Origin: Heterostelium multicystogenum
Taxonomy: Eukaryota; Evosea; Eumycetozoa; Acytosteliales; Acytosteliaceae
Reading direction: 5' to 3'
Assembly (NCBI GenBank): GCA_003667245.1
Contig: RCNN01000470.1
Span: forward strand, 1-13,070
Length of the DNA: 13,070 nt
The notes under the pieces were generated by a model. That model was not told the origin of the DNA and did not search any database. It saw only the letters and a list, made by a program, of their open reading frames with translations. Made by a program: the position numbers and the translations under genes. This document shows positions 1 to 10,264 of this stretch, piece by piece (position 1 is the first letter of the stretch; every line of letters starts with the position of its first letter).

Positions 1-412
1 TACATTGCTGTCTGGAATCATTTTTAAACTATGTTTAAGATAATATTTTTCAAAAAGGAAAGTATTCTTTAAACAATAGAAATATCATCAAGGCTTTCAA
101 TGAATATTATGATATTTGAATGTAATGAATCTATGAATGATTGATTGATTTTTATATTAATGATTAATAGAATACAAACTTTTTGTTTTATCCTAATATT
201 AACACATGGATTTTTGATATTCTTGTAAATTAATATAACTAACTAAACTACTTTGATAAAATATATTTTTTGGTTCTCCAAATATGATAATTTATAATCC
301 TTAAAGTATATAACTCATTATTTATAAATTATTACGGTTATTTTTTTTGGAAATGTAGAAATTTAAAATTAAAGAAATCAAACAAAAAAAAAAACAAAAC
401 AAATATTCTTTA

Positions 413-413
<1 letters not shown>

Positions 414-450
<37 letters not shown>
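414..450. repeat. (TTA)n microsatellite
   Basis: About 12 uninterrupted TTA/ATT units, followed by a degenerate TTA-like tail to about 476. Trinucleotide runs of this sort are very common in dictyostelid intergenic DNA. It lies in non-coding sequence, so no asparagine or isoleucine tract is implied. Confidence 0.9.
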
Positions 451-452
<2 letters not shown>

Positions 453-1181
453 ATTATTTAATAATATTTATTATTTATGATTGATTTCTGAAAGGGACTA
501 TAGATGTTTAGTTGTTTGGTTTGTTTTTTAAAAATTCTTTTTTGCAAATTGTCTTTTGGAATTTGAATTGTCGTTGTTTTTCTTTGGTTTTTGCACTGCG
601 AAATGTATAGGTTCGCTTGTGCGAGTAGGGGGAAATTAATTAATTAATATAGAAGTTTAACCACATGACGGAAAATCTTTGTTTTTATTTGAACTCCATG
701 GTGCAATTTAGGGTGGATCTTTGGTGTTTTTTTAAAACAATTTTATTTTAGATTCACTATTAAAGGTGATTTTTTGGCGGTTAGAGAAATTTTTCTTCTG
801 ATAATTGCAAGAAACGGAGAATTCTCTAAAGATTTAAATTCTTTAGGTGATTGACATGCCTTTAAAGGGTGATATGATTAGGTAATTTCCAACACCAGAG
901 TACCAGGATTTAAATGTCAAAATGAAAACAAAAAAAAAAACACACAACAATCAAGCTCACTGTATTAAAACGGAATTTCTAAAATAGTTGATTCTGGAGT
1001 ATTTATTAGGTTGATGGCTCCCAATGATTCGTTGGCATTCTAGTATTACCATTGATAAAACTCAATAGGAAAAACAAACATCATTAAATTGATATTGATA
1101 CCGTATCAATTGGTATTTAGAAATGGATGATCAATGACGAAAATAAACAATACTGTAAAAGTAATTCCACAAGAATAATTA

Positions 1182-1201
1182 ATTCTATTCTATTCTATTC
1201 T
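1182..1201. repeat. (ATTCT)4 pentanucleotide repeat
   Basis: Four perfect tandem copies of ATTCT, in intergenic sequence. No function is implied. Confidence 0.85.
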
Positions 1202-1753
1202 ATACAGTAAAGTAGGTTAATTTATTCCATTCAACCATCCCCATTCATTCATTCATTTATCCCTCCAATCAATTTGATTTTTTAGGATAAGACAAATGAT
1301 CATTGAGTTCATCGTTAACCTTTCGTCACGAATGTTAAAGAATCTTACCAAATAATACTTTTGCGGGGTGACAGAATTTTGTCAGTTACTTTCATTATCC
1401 AAACAACAGTCTATTTTATCAAAAGATAACTAGAAAATGGATATCTCTATTATATTTAATATTTTTATTTATATTTTTTATTTTTATTTATATTGATATA
1501 TTTATATGACATGAATATCTATAACTTTATGAACCTATATTTCTAAAATTCAACTCTAAATTTTCAAAATATTCTATGAATAAAGTTGTTTGAACCTAAT
1601 GTTCTTTGAAGGCTTTCGTGATGTTGATCTCTTGTATTCACTTTGAGTTGTAATTATTATTATTATTAATAAACATTGTAATACTTTGTTTTTATTATAT
1701 TACTATATTGTATGGTATCTTTTGTATTGTTGTATTATTATCTTTAGTAAACA

Positions 1754-3348
1754 ATGATAGATAAATTAAGCTTTCCTTTATTATTATATTTGATCTCTTT
1801 CATCGGGTGGAATATCGATAGATGTTGTTTTGCTTTAACTTGTCGTAAACTGTTCTATCAAAGAAATAAGTATCTTCAGTTTAAACAGCAATGGGTTAAT
1901 TCTGACTAGAACAGTATATAATCATCTATATAAGTATAGAACATGTCCATCCATCATATCTAGTTTTTAGAGAGCAAGCCGTTAAAACATTAGAGTCAAC
2001 CGATAACTTCAAGATAAGAGACATTACTCAATTTGAAGAAGACTACAGGAAGAAAGGTGAACCATATGGTTAGTATGACCAAGTTTATAACTCTTATTGT
2101 CACACAAACACTTATTAATTCTCTCTCTCGGTTTTTAATTTGAAGATATTGATACTGATGCAATTAGAATAAAATATGATATTCCCTTGCCTATTCATTG
2201 TCTGCCTAGCAATCTTAGATACCTAGAGTTTAGCTACGGATTCAACCAACCGATTGGGCAAAATGTACTTCCCAATACTTTGAGGATATTGAAGTTTGGA
2301 ATGTCATTTAACAACCTATTAAGCAAGGTGACTTACCAGGTGGTATCGTGACTCTAGAGTTTGGCGACATGTTTAACCAACCGATAGTGGCAAATACTCT
2401 TCCAGAGTGCCTAGAAAACCTGACTTTTGGATACAACTTCGATCAACCTTTGATCGAAGGAGTATTGCCTAACAAACTCTATTCCTTGCGGTTCGATGGT
2501 CTTTTCAATCAAATAGCACTAGTCGTTCCGGACTCCCTTTCGAATACTATATTTCTTTCGAGGATATAACCAGCAATTCAACAGATATAATAGTCTACAC
2601 AACTCATCGATTACATCTCTGACCCTCAGTCGCTACTATAACTTCCCTTTCACCAGAGATTCATTCCCGACTACCTTGAATCATCTGGTACTTCGACACC
2701 AGGTGATCCAAGGTGAGCTTCAGGACTCTATTACTTCGCTGTGTATCGAGCAACTTTCACCATTCTACATGCAGGTTGATGAGCGTTCGGTATCCATTGG
2801 AGATTCCTAAACATCTAGAGAACTTAGTGATTAGCACTGACAACAAATTAGCGATAACATCGCTTTTAAATCAAGTGGCTTACTCTCCGACGCTGTCTAG
2901 CTTGGTCATATTTCCATTCTACGACCTTGAAATGAAGGACCTCAAGTGTCCACCAAACCTAAAAACCCTCAAACTTAACACTTTTCACCATATAATCTAC
3001 AGAGTAGTCAGCTGCCTGACACCATTGAAGAGCTAGGCCTGAATGGAGTGCACAATTCACGTCCTGATAAAATGCACATTGGATATCCTCACCACAAGTA
3101 TAGTTGGGAGAAAATGCCTCACTCTCTTAAGAGACTGCATGTCTTTTGAATCAACATTCTTCAATAACAATGAAGTACCATTTAAAATCGATATCATAGC
3201 CAACGGCTATACCTTCCGACGTCTAGACGAAAAGAGCATGCTGGTGTTGAAAGATAATCTACAAGGAGGTATTGCCAATGTCAACAGATTTAAAAATAAC
3301 GATCCTTCTAAAATAATCAAAGTAATTAAAGAAAAAGATCTTGCATAA
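1754..3348 (+). CDS. FNIP-repeat protein, frame interrupted
   Basis: FNIP-repeat proteins are an expanded dictyostelid family of leucine-rich-repeat-like proteins; their function is largely unknown. The N-terminus from the ATG at 1754 (MIDKLSFPLLLYLISF, then CFALTCRKLF) is the family's usual F-box-like start. Exon 1 runs to 2068, the intron is 2069-2145 (GT...GAAG), and exon 2 begins with DIDTDAIRIKYDIPLP. At least five repeats follow, with cores such as GFNQPIGQNVLP, MFNQPIVANTLP and NFDQPLIEGVLP. The C-terminus (about 3150-3348; EVPFKIDIIANGY, then RRLDEKSMLVL) also matches the family, and TAA is at 3346-3348. The reading frame breaks about six times: near 1910, 2313, 2560, between 2750 and 2805, near 2983 (TTTT) and near 3147 (TTTT). 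Each break looks like one base lost or gained, and family-like sequence resumes at once in the next frame. It could be a pseudogene, but the same damage in neighbouring essential genes favours sequence error. About 500 residues if restored. Confidence 0.85.
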
Positions 3349-3459
3349 TGCCACCAATAATAAATAACACCTTTTCAGCTTTATGATCCTACTACGCAGT
3401 ATGGTATGTTCGATCCTATGCTCTAGGCTGGTAATACTGTATGTTTTGTATCTTTGCTT

Positions 3460-3896
3460 TTATTTTCTTGATTGGATTGCTTCTAGTGGTTCCATCATTA
3501 CAATTGAATTTCCTCTAATTACCACCATACCCATGTTGATCTGTTCTTGCGGTGACAGAATTTCGACAGTATCCTTTAAAACAATATTCATAAATGAATC
3601 AAATCCTCTTAATATTCTACAACTGTTCTATTTCCATTGAGTTTAACTAAATGTTAATTAGATAGTAAGTTTAGTTAGTATGACTCTAGCTCTTTCATTG
3701 TTAATAACAAATCATCTATTAAGCATAGGTACCCATTCATTTTCTTATCTAAAAGCCTATTATAATTATAAAGCAATCATTCCATTAGTAAGTGAATTAG
3801 ATAAAGTCATATTTATGTTGAAGATATCAATCAAACAACATCAGTCAATAATACTTACTTTGTTAAATCAGGATCTTGTGGTTTACCGAATGCCAT
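3460..3896 (-). CDS. snrpG: Small nuclear ribonucleoprotein G (SmG), three exons
   Basis: SmG is one of seven proteins in the Sm ring that assembles on U1, U2, U4 and U5 snRNAs and is needed for pre-mRNA splicing. Exon 1 (3859-3896) gives MAFGKPQDPDLTK up to a GTAAGT donor. Exon 2 (about 3734-3756) gives LLDKKMN. Exon 3 (3460-3646) gives KLNGNRTVV, then ILRGFDSFMNIVL, then NMGMVVIRGNSIVMMEPLE, ending at TAA 3462-3460. The Sm1 motif (GFDSFMN) and the Sm2 motif (VIRGNSIV) are both clear and match SmG rather than other Sm/LSm proteins. Length is about 80 residues, normal for the family. Two oddities: a missing G near 3617 breaks the frame before ILRGF, and the exon 2 donor reads GGGTACC, where one G too many pushes the phase off by one. 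It is convergent with the FNIP gene (111 bp apart) and lies 378 bp downstream of the Spt16 stop on the same strand. Confidence 0.9.
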
Positions 3897-4274
3897 TATA
3901 TATGCTTTGAGTTTATAATGTTGAGAGATATATATACAGGTAGTTGTGTAGATGTTTGATTTGATTTCGTTCGATGTAATTAAACTTGAAGTTTAAGATA
4001 TTGATCGATCTATTTGATTAATAAATGATGATTATTAAACTTTGATTAATCAACCTTTTTTAACGAATAAATTATTATTAATGAAATTCGAACAAAGGAT
4101 CTGACTTTTTTGAACTCAAGAGTGAAAAACTAAAAACATATCTTTAACAATTACAATTAGTAAGATCATTTTTTAAACTAATCAGCATAGTCAACAAGTT
4201 ATAAAATTATAAAGTCGACTCGATTTTAATTTATTTGTGTTTTGTTTTTGTTCGTTTCTATGATCGCTCATTAA
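3897..4274. other. Intergenic region between SmG and Spt16
   Basis: AT-rich spacer holding the SmG promoter and the Spt16 3' UTR, both on the minus strand. A low-complexity inverted repeat, TTAATAA with TTATTAA, lies around 4017-4038. I see no gene in it. Confidence 0.7.
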
Positions 4275-7200
4275 TTATTTCTTCTTTGGAGCTCCACTTG
4301 ATGAACCTTTGGTTGTTGGTTTTTTGACAGGTGGAGGTGGATCTCTCTTTCTCTTTTGATTTTGATTGTTGGCTTGTGACATATCATCGATATTAGAACG
4401 TCTGTCTGCGGCTGCTGCCTTTGAATCCAATGTATCCCAATCTTCTCCTGAATCTTCACTTTCTTCCTCGGAGTAATCAGATGACATTGATGATTGTGAT
4501 GATAACTATATTAAAAAGTTTGATTAGTTTGATTGCACTTGAATGTTGGGTTAGTATTGAATACATACATAATCTGATGAAACATCGATTCACTTGGTTC
4601 ATAATCTTCATCGTCGTCGTCGGAATCTTCACCACCAGAACCGTTTTCACCCTGTGGGTCAAGGAAAGACCATCCACCATCTTCTTTCCATTGCTTGAGA
4701 TCGGATTTAATCTCAATCATAATTCTCTTCCAGTTAAGATTTCTCTCTGACATGTAGAACTTAATGTTGCAAGAGTCCAGCCACTCCTTGATGGTTTCGA
4801 AATATTCTCTGGAATGATACTGATACGGATGGTGGGTCGTGAGTAGTCCTTGAAAACGAACACAAGATCAAAGTTACGGAGAGCACGACTGACACGCTCA
4901 AAACAAGCAATCTCAACCTCCTCCAATGTTAGGACAAAGAATGGTGCCTCTAGCAATGCAACCAAGCACTGTACGGATGGCTGCAAAAGCACAGTATTTA
5001 CATTTGGCACACCATAGAAGGCGAGGTCTCTGTATGGAATATCAAACTCGAATCCACCACCTGGAACGATCTCTTCGACTCTCTTTACAAAGTTTTGGAA
5101 CTCTGTGTTTAATTTCTTTCTTATTTCACGCTCACGTCTCTCCTCTTCGAGTTCATCGCTCATCGAACGGCTGGTTACGTCTAGAGACTGTGAAAGCTCG
5201 GAAATTTCAGAGTAAAACTGGACATCCTTTGACTTCTTCTTTCCGATCATCAATGCGTCATAGAGATGGAAATGGATGATAACCATTGATTCTTGTTCTG
5301 CCTGTTGGAACAATGCATGCTTAATGTTCTTGTATAAAATATCGATTGGTGTCTTGTCTTTGTTACCGGTTTGGATTGAATCTAAGACCGTTGTCGTGTG
5401 CTTCAAGATTACCTAGTGAACGACGACCAGAGATGGTTGGACGTACTGAAACATCAGGCAAACGAGGGAAACGTCCTCTGGTGAGAATCAATTTCTCTTG
5501 GGCGATCAAGGTGGACTTGTCACGAGTTTCAGTTTCACGGGTGGTAGCACGCTTTCTCATCTCCTTGATGATACGCACGTAGTTGTTGAGTGCCTTGATA
5601 TCCTGTACACGGAAAGTAACCTCACGGATGAACAGTAATTGTTTTGGAACAAGCTCGGCTTGCTCCGGTGAAAAAGAGGATGGTGTATTAAAGTTGATTC
5701 TCAAATATTCTTCGGTCTTGGAAACATTCTTGATGGTTGAGATATGGAATGGAACTATATATCCGTAGATTGGTAACAGGATACTTTCTTTGATCAAGTC
5801 AATTGTGATCTTGTTCTTTACGACATCGGCTGGATATCCTGCTGGTCCATTGCTATATAATGTCAAGGTATTGTTGAATGAGGAATAGTCCTCAACACCT
5901 TGCTTTGATACACTTTCTGTGGATTTCTTTTCTAATGCTCTAATTTTTGCCTCTGTTTCTTCTAAATTCTTTTTGTGCCAACATATTCTAAAGATAGTAT
6001 TAATATTAATATGTTGTTCCTCACTGAGTGATAACATGAGAATGTAACTTACTTGATGATCTTTTCTCTTTTCTTCTGCAGTTCTCTTTGATTCTCTCTT
6101 TTTACCTGTGATAGCCTTTAAGTCATCAGTCATCTCGAGCACCAATGATGGGTCATGCTTTGAGCTTGATTCATCCATGTTATCGCCATCCTCTGAAATA
6201 AAGTAAAATACATCATTTGCTTTCTTTCCACATTCGGATGTCAAAACGTTTACTTTTCCTTCATCATCAACTGAAACTGTGTCACCAATCATCAAAGAAT
6301 AACTAACAATCAAGCAGTTAATAAAGATTTCAAGATCTGTTGCCTATCCTTTCGTCTACATACAGCTTTGATTTTTCGTCCTTGAATTTCTTTGCTTCGA
6401 TATTTTGGAAACCAACAACTACATTCAAAACCATTCCACCTTTAATAAGCTTATGATTGGTTGCACTGATATTTGCATATGATTCTTGGAATTCCAATCC
6501 AATCTATTATAGATTCAATACCATTAGTCTTTGTAATGACTTTCTTGATTATTATATAACTCTACTTACACCGTATCCACAACTCTTTAAAAAGTATTTC
6601 AACATCTCTGGATTTTGTGACTCAATGAGTTGGGTTGCCTTTTCGTAGACTTGGCTAAACTTGGTTCCTGGCTTCAAGCTCTTGATGATTTGATTCTGTA
6701 CATTGAGAAGAAGTTGATAGTTCTTTTGTTGCTCGTCGATTGGATCAATGATGTAGGTTCTAGCAATGTTTGAACAGTATGTTTTGTAACGAGCACCGAG
6801 TGATACGACAATGGTACCAAAGTGTAAGTTGTCTTCATTGCTGGTGGCATTGAACTTCAAGTCGTAGACTCCACCACTCTGAATGATTGGCATGTAAGCA
6901 TAGTCGACAGTGTCCTTTGTCAAACGAGTGCTGATCTTCTCTGGTGTGTTGAAAACATCCAATGTAAACTCTGTAAGTTGTGAATGGGATTCTTTCTCCT
7001 CTTTATCAATGATCTTTTCGATTCTGGGCAACAAGAATGACATTAATACTTTATCAGAAATCTTTGCAGAGTATGTAATATTTTTCTAAAGATATCCAAA
7101 TTCAATGTTAACAGATTTAATAGACCTATTGATGTCATAAAGCTAAACATACCAATTCTTGGGCATCTTTGATAGCCAAAAGTGATGATAGACCTTGAGT

Positions 7201-7896
7201 AATATCGACTTTTTCCAAACCTGAAGCATCCATAGCTTCTTCCCATGCCTTTCCAAAATCACCTAAATACTTTTCCTTTAAGATAACACCCATATGTTTC
7301 TAAATATAAGAGCGGTTAGTCATCATCTTCAAAGCTGTCTGTCGGGTCTATTAAATATTTACACCAGCCTTTGATTTCTTCATTTCGGCAATGACAGATT
7401 CGAAATTGGCCTTGTTATTATCTGATTTATCGATAGTATGGAAGTGGAGTGGCTTAAATTCACCATCCTCGGGCTTCTCAATTGCTTCAAATATTGAAAC
7501 TAAATGTTAATATTGCAAAATGTTAGTTGGTGACTATTCTCTATTCCATATTTAAGTGCTGTGTTGATCATTACTCTTCTTTTGACTTGCAACAATATGT
7601 ATAGATTTTTTCAAGAAAACAATGAGAGTCTCTCTTAATTCGTATCCAAACAACCATGACTGCATCATTGTTACTTTTTGATATGGATTTTGATCGTTGG
7701 GTGCACCCAAAGCAAGCACCACACAATCAGCTGACTTCCATAGTGATTCATTCTCTGCATTTTCCCATGATTGATAGAGATTACGAAGTCTCTGGTTGAA
7801 AGTAGCGCTATCAATTCTAACCTCAGAAGCGCTACTACCATTACCAGTAGCAGCAGCAGTAGTAGTTGAACTACCATTACTAGTTTTAATATCCAT
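4275..7896 (-). CDS. spt16: FACT complex subunit Spt16, eight exons
   Basis: Spt16 pairs with SSRP1/Pob3 in FACT, a nuclear histone chaperone that loosens and rebuilds nucleosomes in transcription and replication. Exons that join in phase: 7575-7896, 7363-7499, 7153-7299, 6570-7085, 6364-6503, 6053-6302, 5987 to about 4565, and 4505-4275. The ATG at 7896 opens a Ser/Thr/Ala-rich leader. The aminopeptidase-P-like domain follows, about residues 30-460 (FNQRLRNLYQSW, WLFGYELRETLIVF, LKPGTKFSQVYEKA, SCGYGIGLEF); in this family that domain is a non-catalytic histone-binding fold. The dimerisation and middle domains follow (LLPIYGYIVPFHISTIKN, LYKNIKHALFQQ, GGWSFLDPQG). The acidic tail (GEDSDDDDEDYEPSES, SEEESEDSGEDW) ends in a KRKR basic patch, a likely nuclear signal. 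About 1,050 residues, normal for Spt16. The frame breaks at three places: 5970-5974 (A5 on the coding strand), 5366-5370 and about 4800. The last donor (GTATTC at 4564 fits the phase; GTATGT at 4568 fits the consensus) is uncertain. Confidence 0.95.
5988..6052 (-). other. Intron 6 of Spt16, open in the genomic frame
   Basis: A 65-nt segment with a GTAAGT donor and a CTATCTTTAG acceptor, the same style as the other Spt16 introns. As assembled, the reading frame passes straight through it without a stop, which adds about 22 intron-like residues to the basic linker after KRKDHQ. Splicing it out and reading A4 instead of A5 at 5970-5974 gives a smooth linker, MLAQKNLEETEAK. I favour splicing plus a one-base error. 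Confidence 0.7.
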
Positions 7897-7944
7897 CTTT
7901 TAATTTCTGTTTTCTTAACCAATGACAACTTTTATTATTTCAAG

Positions 7945-7968
7945 ATATATATATATATATATATATAT
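7945..7968. repeat. (TA)n microsatellite
   Basis: About 12 TA units some 50 bp upstream of the Spt16 start codon, followed by degenerate AACTA/ACTAG units to about 8030. Such TA runs are typical of dictyostelid promoters. Confidence 0.85.
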
Positions 7969-8411
7969 AATAACTAGATAACGAACTAACTAGATATCTA
8001 ATTAACTAACTAACTATATGTAACTAACAAGAATTTGAACTTGATTCAAATGAACAATAAACAATAACAAATTTGGCAAGCAGACTTTATCAAGTGAGAA
8101 TCAAGCAAGCAAGCCAAGAGAGCTAATGAATATGAAAATTGAAATAAATAATAAATAATAAGATAGATAGGATGATGAAAATAATGTTAGTTCAAAATAA
8201 GGCGCCCAAACCAACAACAGAATACTAAATTAAAGTCGATGTTGTTTTAAAATAATTTAGTTTTTTAATTTATTTTTAAATATTTCATTTATTTTCAGAT
8301 TTCCAATAATAAATATGAACTTCATTTCAGCAACCCAATTCTCATTAAATCCTACAATGCAAAAGTAGCTTATACTTTGCACCATTAATAATATTATTGC
8401 AATATATTATA

Positions 8412-8464
8412 CAGGATCAAGTAGATCTTCAGGGACAACCGATTGTGATCATAAGTTGATCCTG
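8412..8464 (+). ncRNA. Candidate small structured RNA (stem-loop)
   Basis: CAGGATCAA (8412-8420) is a perfect 9-bp complement of TTGATCCTG (8456-8464). Inside, GATC at 8424-8427 can pair with GATC at 8447-8450 across a small internal loop, leaving a 19-nt apical loop. A 53-nt RNA closed by its own ends has the size and shape of dictyostelid class I small RNAs. However, I do not find the conserved class I loop motif as I remember it, and only a weak CCCA-containing match to an snRNA-type upstream element lies near 8331. The strand is unknown. It may be a chance hairpin. Confidence 0.25.
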
Positions 8465-8810
8465 AACTTAGTTATATACTTTTGTTTATTACTCACATTT
8501 TATATATCTATGTATTATTAGTTTACTAATAATGAATAGATATCAAATGTGTAATGAATTTAAACATTCATTCTTTTTCATATATATATGTACGCTCCTC
8601 TTTCTCTGTTTCTCTCTTCCTCTTGAGTGGTGTTAATGTTAGTTCTCATCTCTTTCCTTCTTTCCCTATTCAATTTTCTCTTATTAAACTTATAGCAATC
8701 AATAACAATTAATTCTTTATATTCAAGAAAGAATTAACAAGTTATTTTAGTAGAAATAAGAAAATAAGCTTGATATGTGTATCTCCAAAAATAAAATGTG
8801 CAACTATCAA

Positions 8811-8826
8811 AACAACAACAACAACA
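8811..8826. repeat. (ACA/CAA)n short repeat
   Basis: About five CAA units in intergenic DNA. No coding context. Confidence 0.7.
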
Positions 8827-9484
8827 TGATGTTGGTTAGATATTGCAACAGGCACAATATTAATAATAATATCTTAAGGAATGACACTATCATGCTTTTT
8901 GAGTAAATACTCATAAATATGTAATGTCTGTTATAATTGGTTGTTTGTTGAGACAGCTCGAAAATAAAGAGATGCAAAAACCATATTGTTTACAAATTAA
9001 TTAAATTTATCTTATCGAATTCAAGTAATCAATTTAACGTTAATCACTGTAGGTGAGCATGTTGGTATGTCTTTGAAAATACTAACCATCACCCTTGGCT
9101 ACTATGATTAGATTACATCAGTAGATCATCATTACATTCTTGGAATCACGTGACAAACTATTGTGATACAAGAACATTTTAAGCTGAGATTAAATCGTGG
9201 ATACATTTCATTTAATTCTCTTGATTAAAGGAACCTGTCCAATCAGTTACATCGTTTGCAACCACCATCACAAATTCTCTTTCAAGTTATTGGCCAACAA
9301 ACAGGACAAATTGAAAATTAGATATTCACGATTCCTATTACTAATATAGAAAGTGTGCTGATTTAAGAGGAGCTGCGCATTCTGCAATGAGCACTAAATC
9401 CCAATCCAATCAACCCAATCTCGAAAACAACTTCCTGTAATTTCGTTGGTGAATCTGATTTGAGATTAAAACAGTGTTAAATCA

Positions 9485-9614
9485 AGGTGCAAAGAAGCAC
9501 CTCAAAAGTCTCTTCCCTCATTGCAAAGAAAACCACAGTCTAATCATCAAAAAATGTAGAATACATTCTCTTTTATTGATAAAGTTTTGATCAAAAAAAA
9601 TCAAAATATTTTGA
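9485..9614. repeat. Cluster of short palindromes and hairpins
   Basis: Four inverted repeats lie within 130 bp: AGGTGC/GCACCT with a 6-nt loop (9485-9502), AATGTA/TACATT with a 3-nt spacer (9553-9567), TTTTGATCAAAA (9585-9596) and the perfect 14-bp TCAAAATATTTTGA (9601-9614). The last two share a TTTTGA core. They may be binding sites or RNA hairpins; in AT-rich DNA some will arise by chance. Confidence 0.4.
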
Positions 9615-10254
9615 TGAACGAAAAAAGCAAGGTCTAACCAGTACCTTATATTATATAGAGACCCCTGCTGAACTTGGTTTTGGGTAGAATTTCTCAACAA
9701 AAGAGATCACCGAAAAACTAAAAAAATAGTGAGTCTTTTTTTCAAACAGTTTTCAGATTTCTATCTCAAACTCAACTTGAAATTCCATTGGTCTGAATAA
9801 AAACATATCAGCGCAAATCAATTCCAAACGTATTAATTTACTAATCTTGTTCTGGTTTGTTGATGAAGACCCGTTTGTAAAAAAAGTTAATTAAATGTAA
9901 AATGAATCCTATCTTGTCGTTTAGATGCCGTTCTAAAAAACAGGATTTAGAAACATACAAACAGGTGCTAATGTGATGATCATCATTTCGACCATACCAA
10001 GGTCTTTAATTGTTAGAAATTGAATCCTGTTGGTAGTATGTCACCAAAAGGTGAGGTAGGTTACATATGGACATAGGGACGTCAACACCATACACAAAGG
10101 CAGGAAAGATTGGTAGAATTCGGAAAAAAATCTAATTATTTTTAAGTAAATTTTATGGTGCTGGTGGATGCTTGGTAATTTCAGATTGAGATAAATAGTC
10201 GGAGTCCAGTCATTTATTTCAGTATCAAATAATAATAATAATCTAAATCTCCTT

Positions 10255-10264
10255 TATATAAATA
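10255..10264 (+). promoter_or_regulatory. Possible TATA box of the deaminase gene
   Basis: TATATAAATA lies about 80 bp before the deaminase start codon, in a T/A-rich stretch as usual for dictyostelid promoters. AT richness makes such matches common, so this is only a placement guess. Confidence 0.3.

Larger units (their letters stand above)
1..1753. other. AT-rich intergenic region with simple repeats
   Basis: No gene is recognisable on either strand; stops are dense in all frames. It holds a TTA triplet run (about 414-450), four ATTCT units (1182-1201), a CATT run near 1240, a GC-rich imperfect hairpin (593-622), and a 17-bp palindrome (1094-1110). The segment 1600-1753 directly precedes the FNIP gene and should hold its promoter; it is T/A-rich with no distinctive box that I trust. 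Confidence 0.7.

Noticed and set aside
1366..3570. Similar words TGACAGAATTTTGTCAG (near 1370) and TGACAGAATTTCGACAG (near 3553) flanking the FNIP gene, as possible transposon ends.
   Set aside because: The second copy is coding sequence of SmG exon 3, the two are in direct orientation, and similarity does not extend beyond about 17 bases.
3383..3910. Plus-strand ORFs of 85 and 76 codons.
   Set aside because: They are antisense to SmG exons and introns and resemble no protein family.
4421..5768. Several plus-strand ORFs opposite Spt16 (4421-4750, 4926-5279, 5346-5582, 5583-5768).
   Set aside because: The minus strand reads clear Spt16 sequence through all of them; the plus-strand products are shadows.
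8938..8990. Stretch with AAATAAAGAGATGCAAAAACC considered as an snRNA fragment.
   Set aside because: It has no U6 or other snRNA core sequence and no foldable structure around it.
9190..9330. Open frame of about 40 codons without ATG (reading CPISYIVCNHHHKF in part).
   Set aside because: No family match, no start codon, and frames before and after give no continuation even allowing one-base shifts.
9518..9700. Minus-strand ORF of 60 codons in the long gap.
   Set aside because: Composition is that of AT-rich spacer, with no family resemblance, no neighbouring exon-like sequence, and it overlaps the palindrome cluster.
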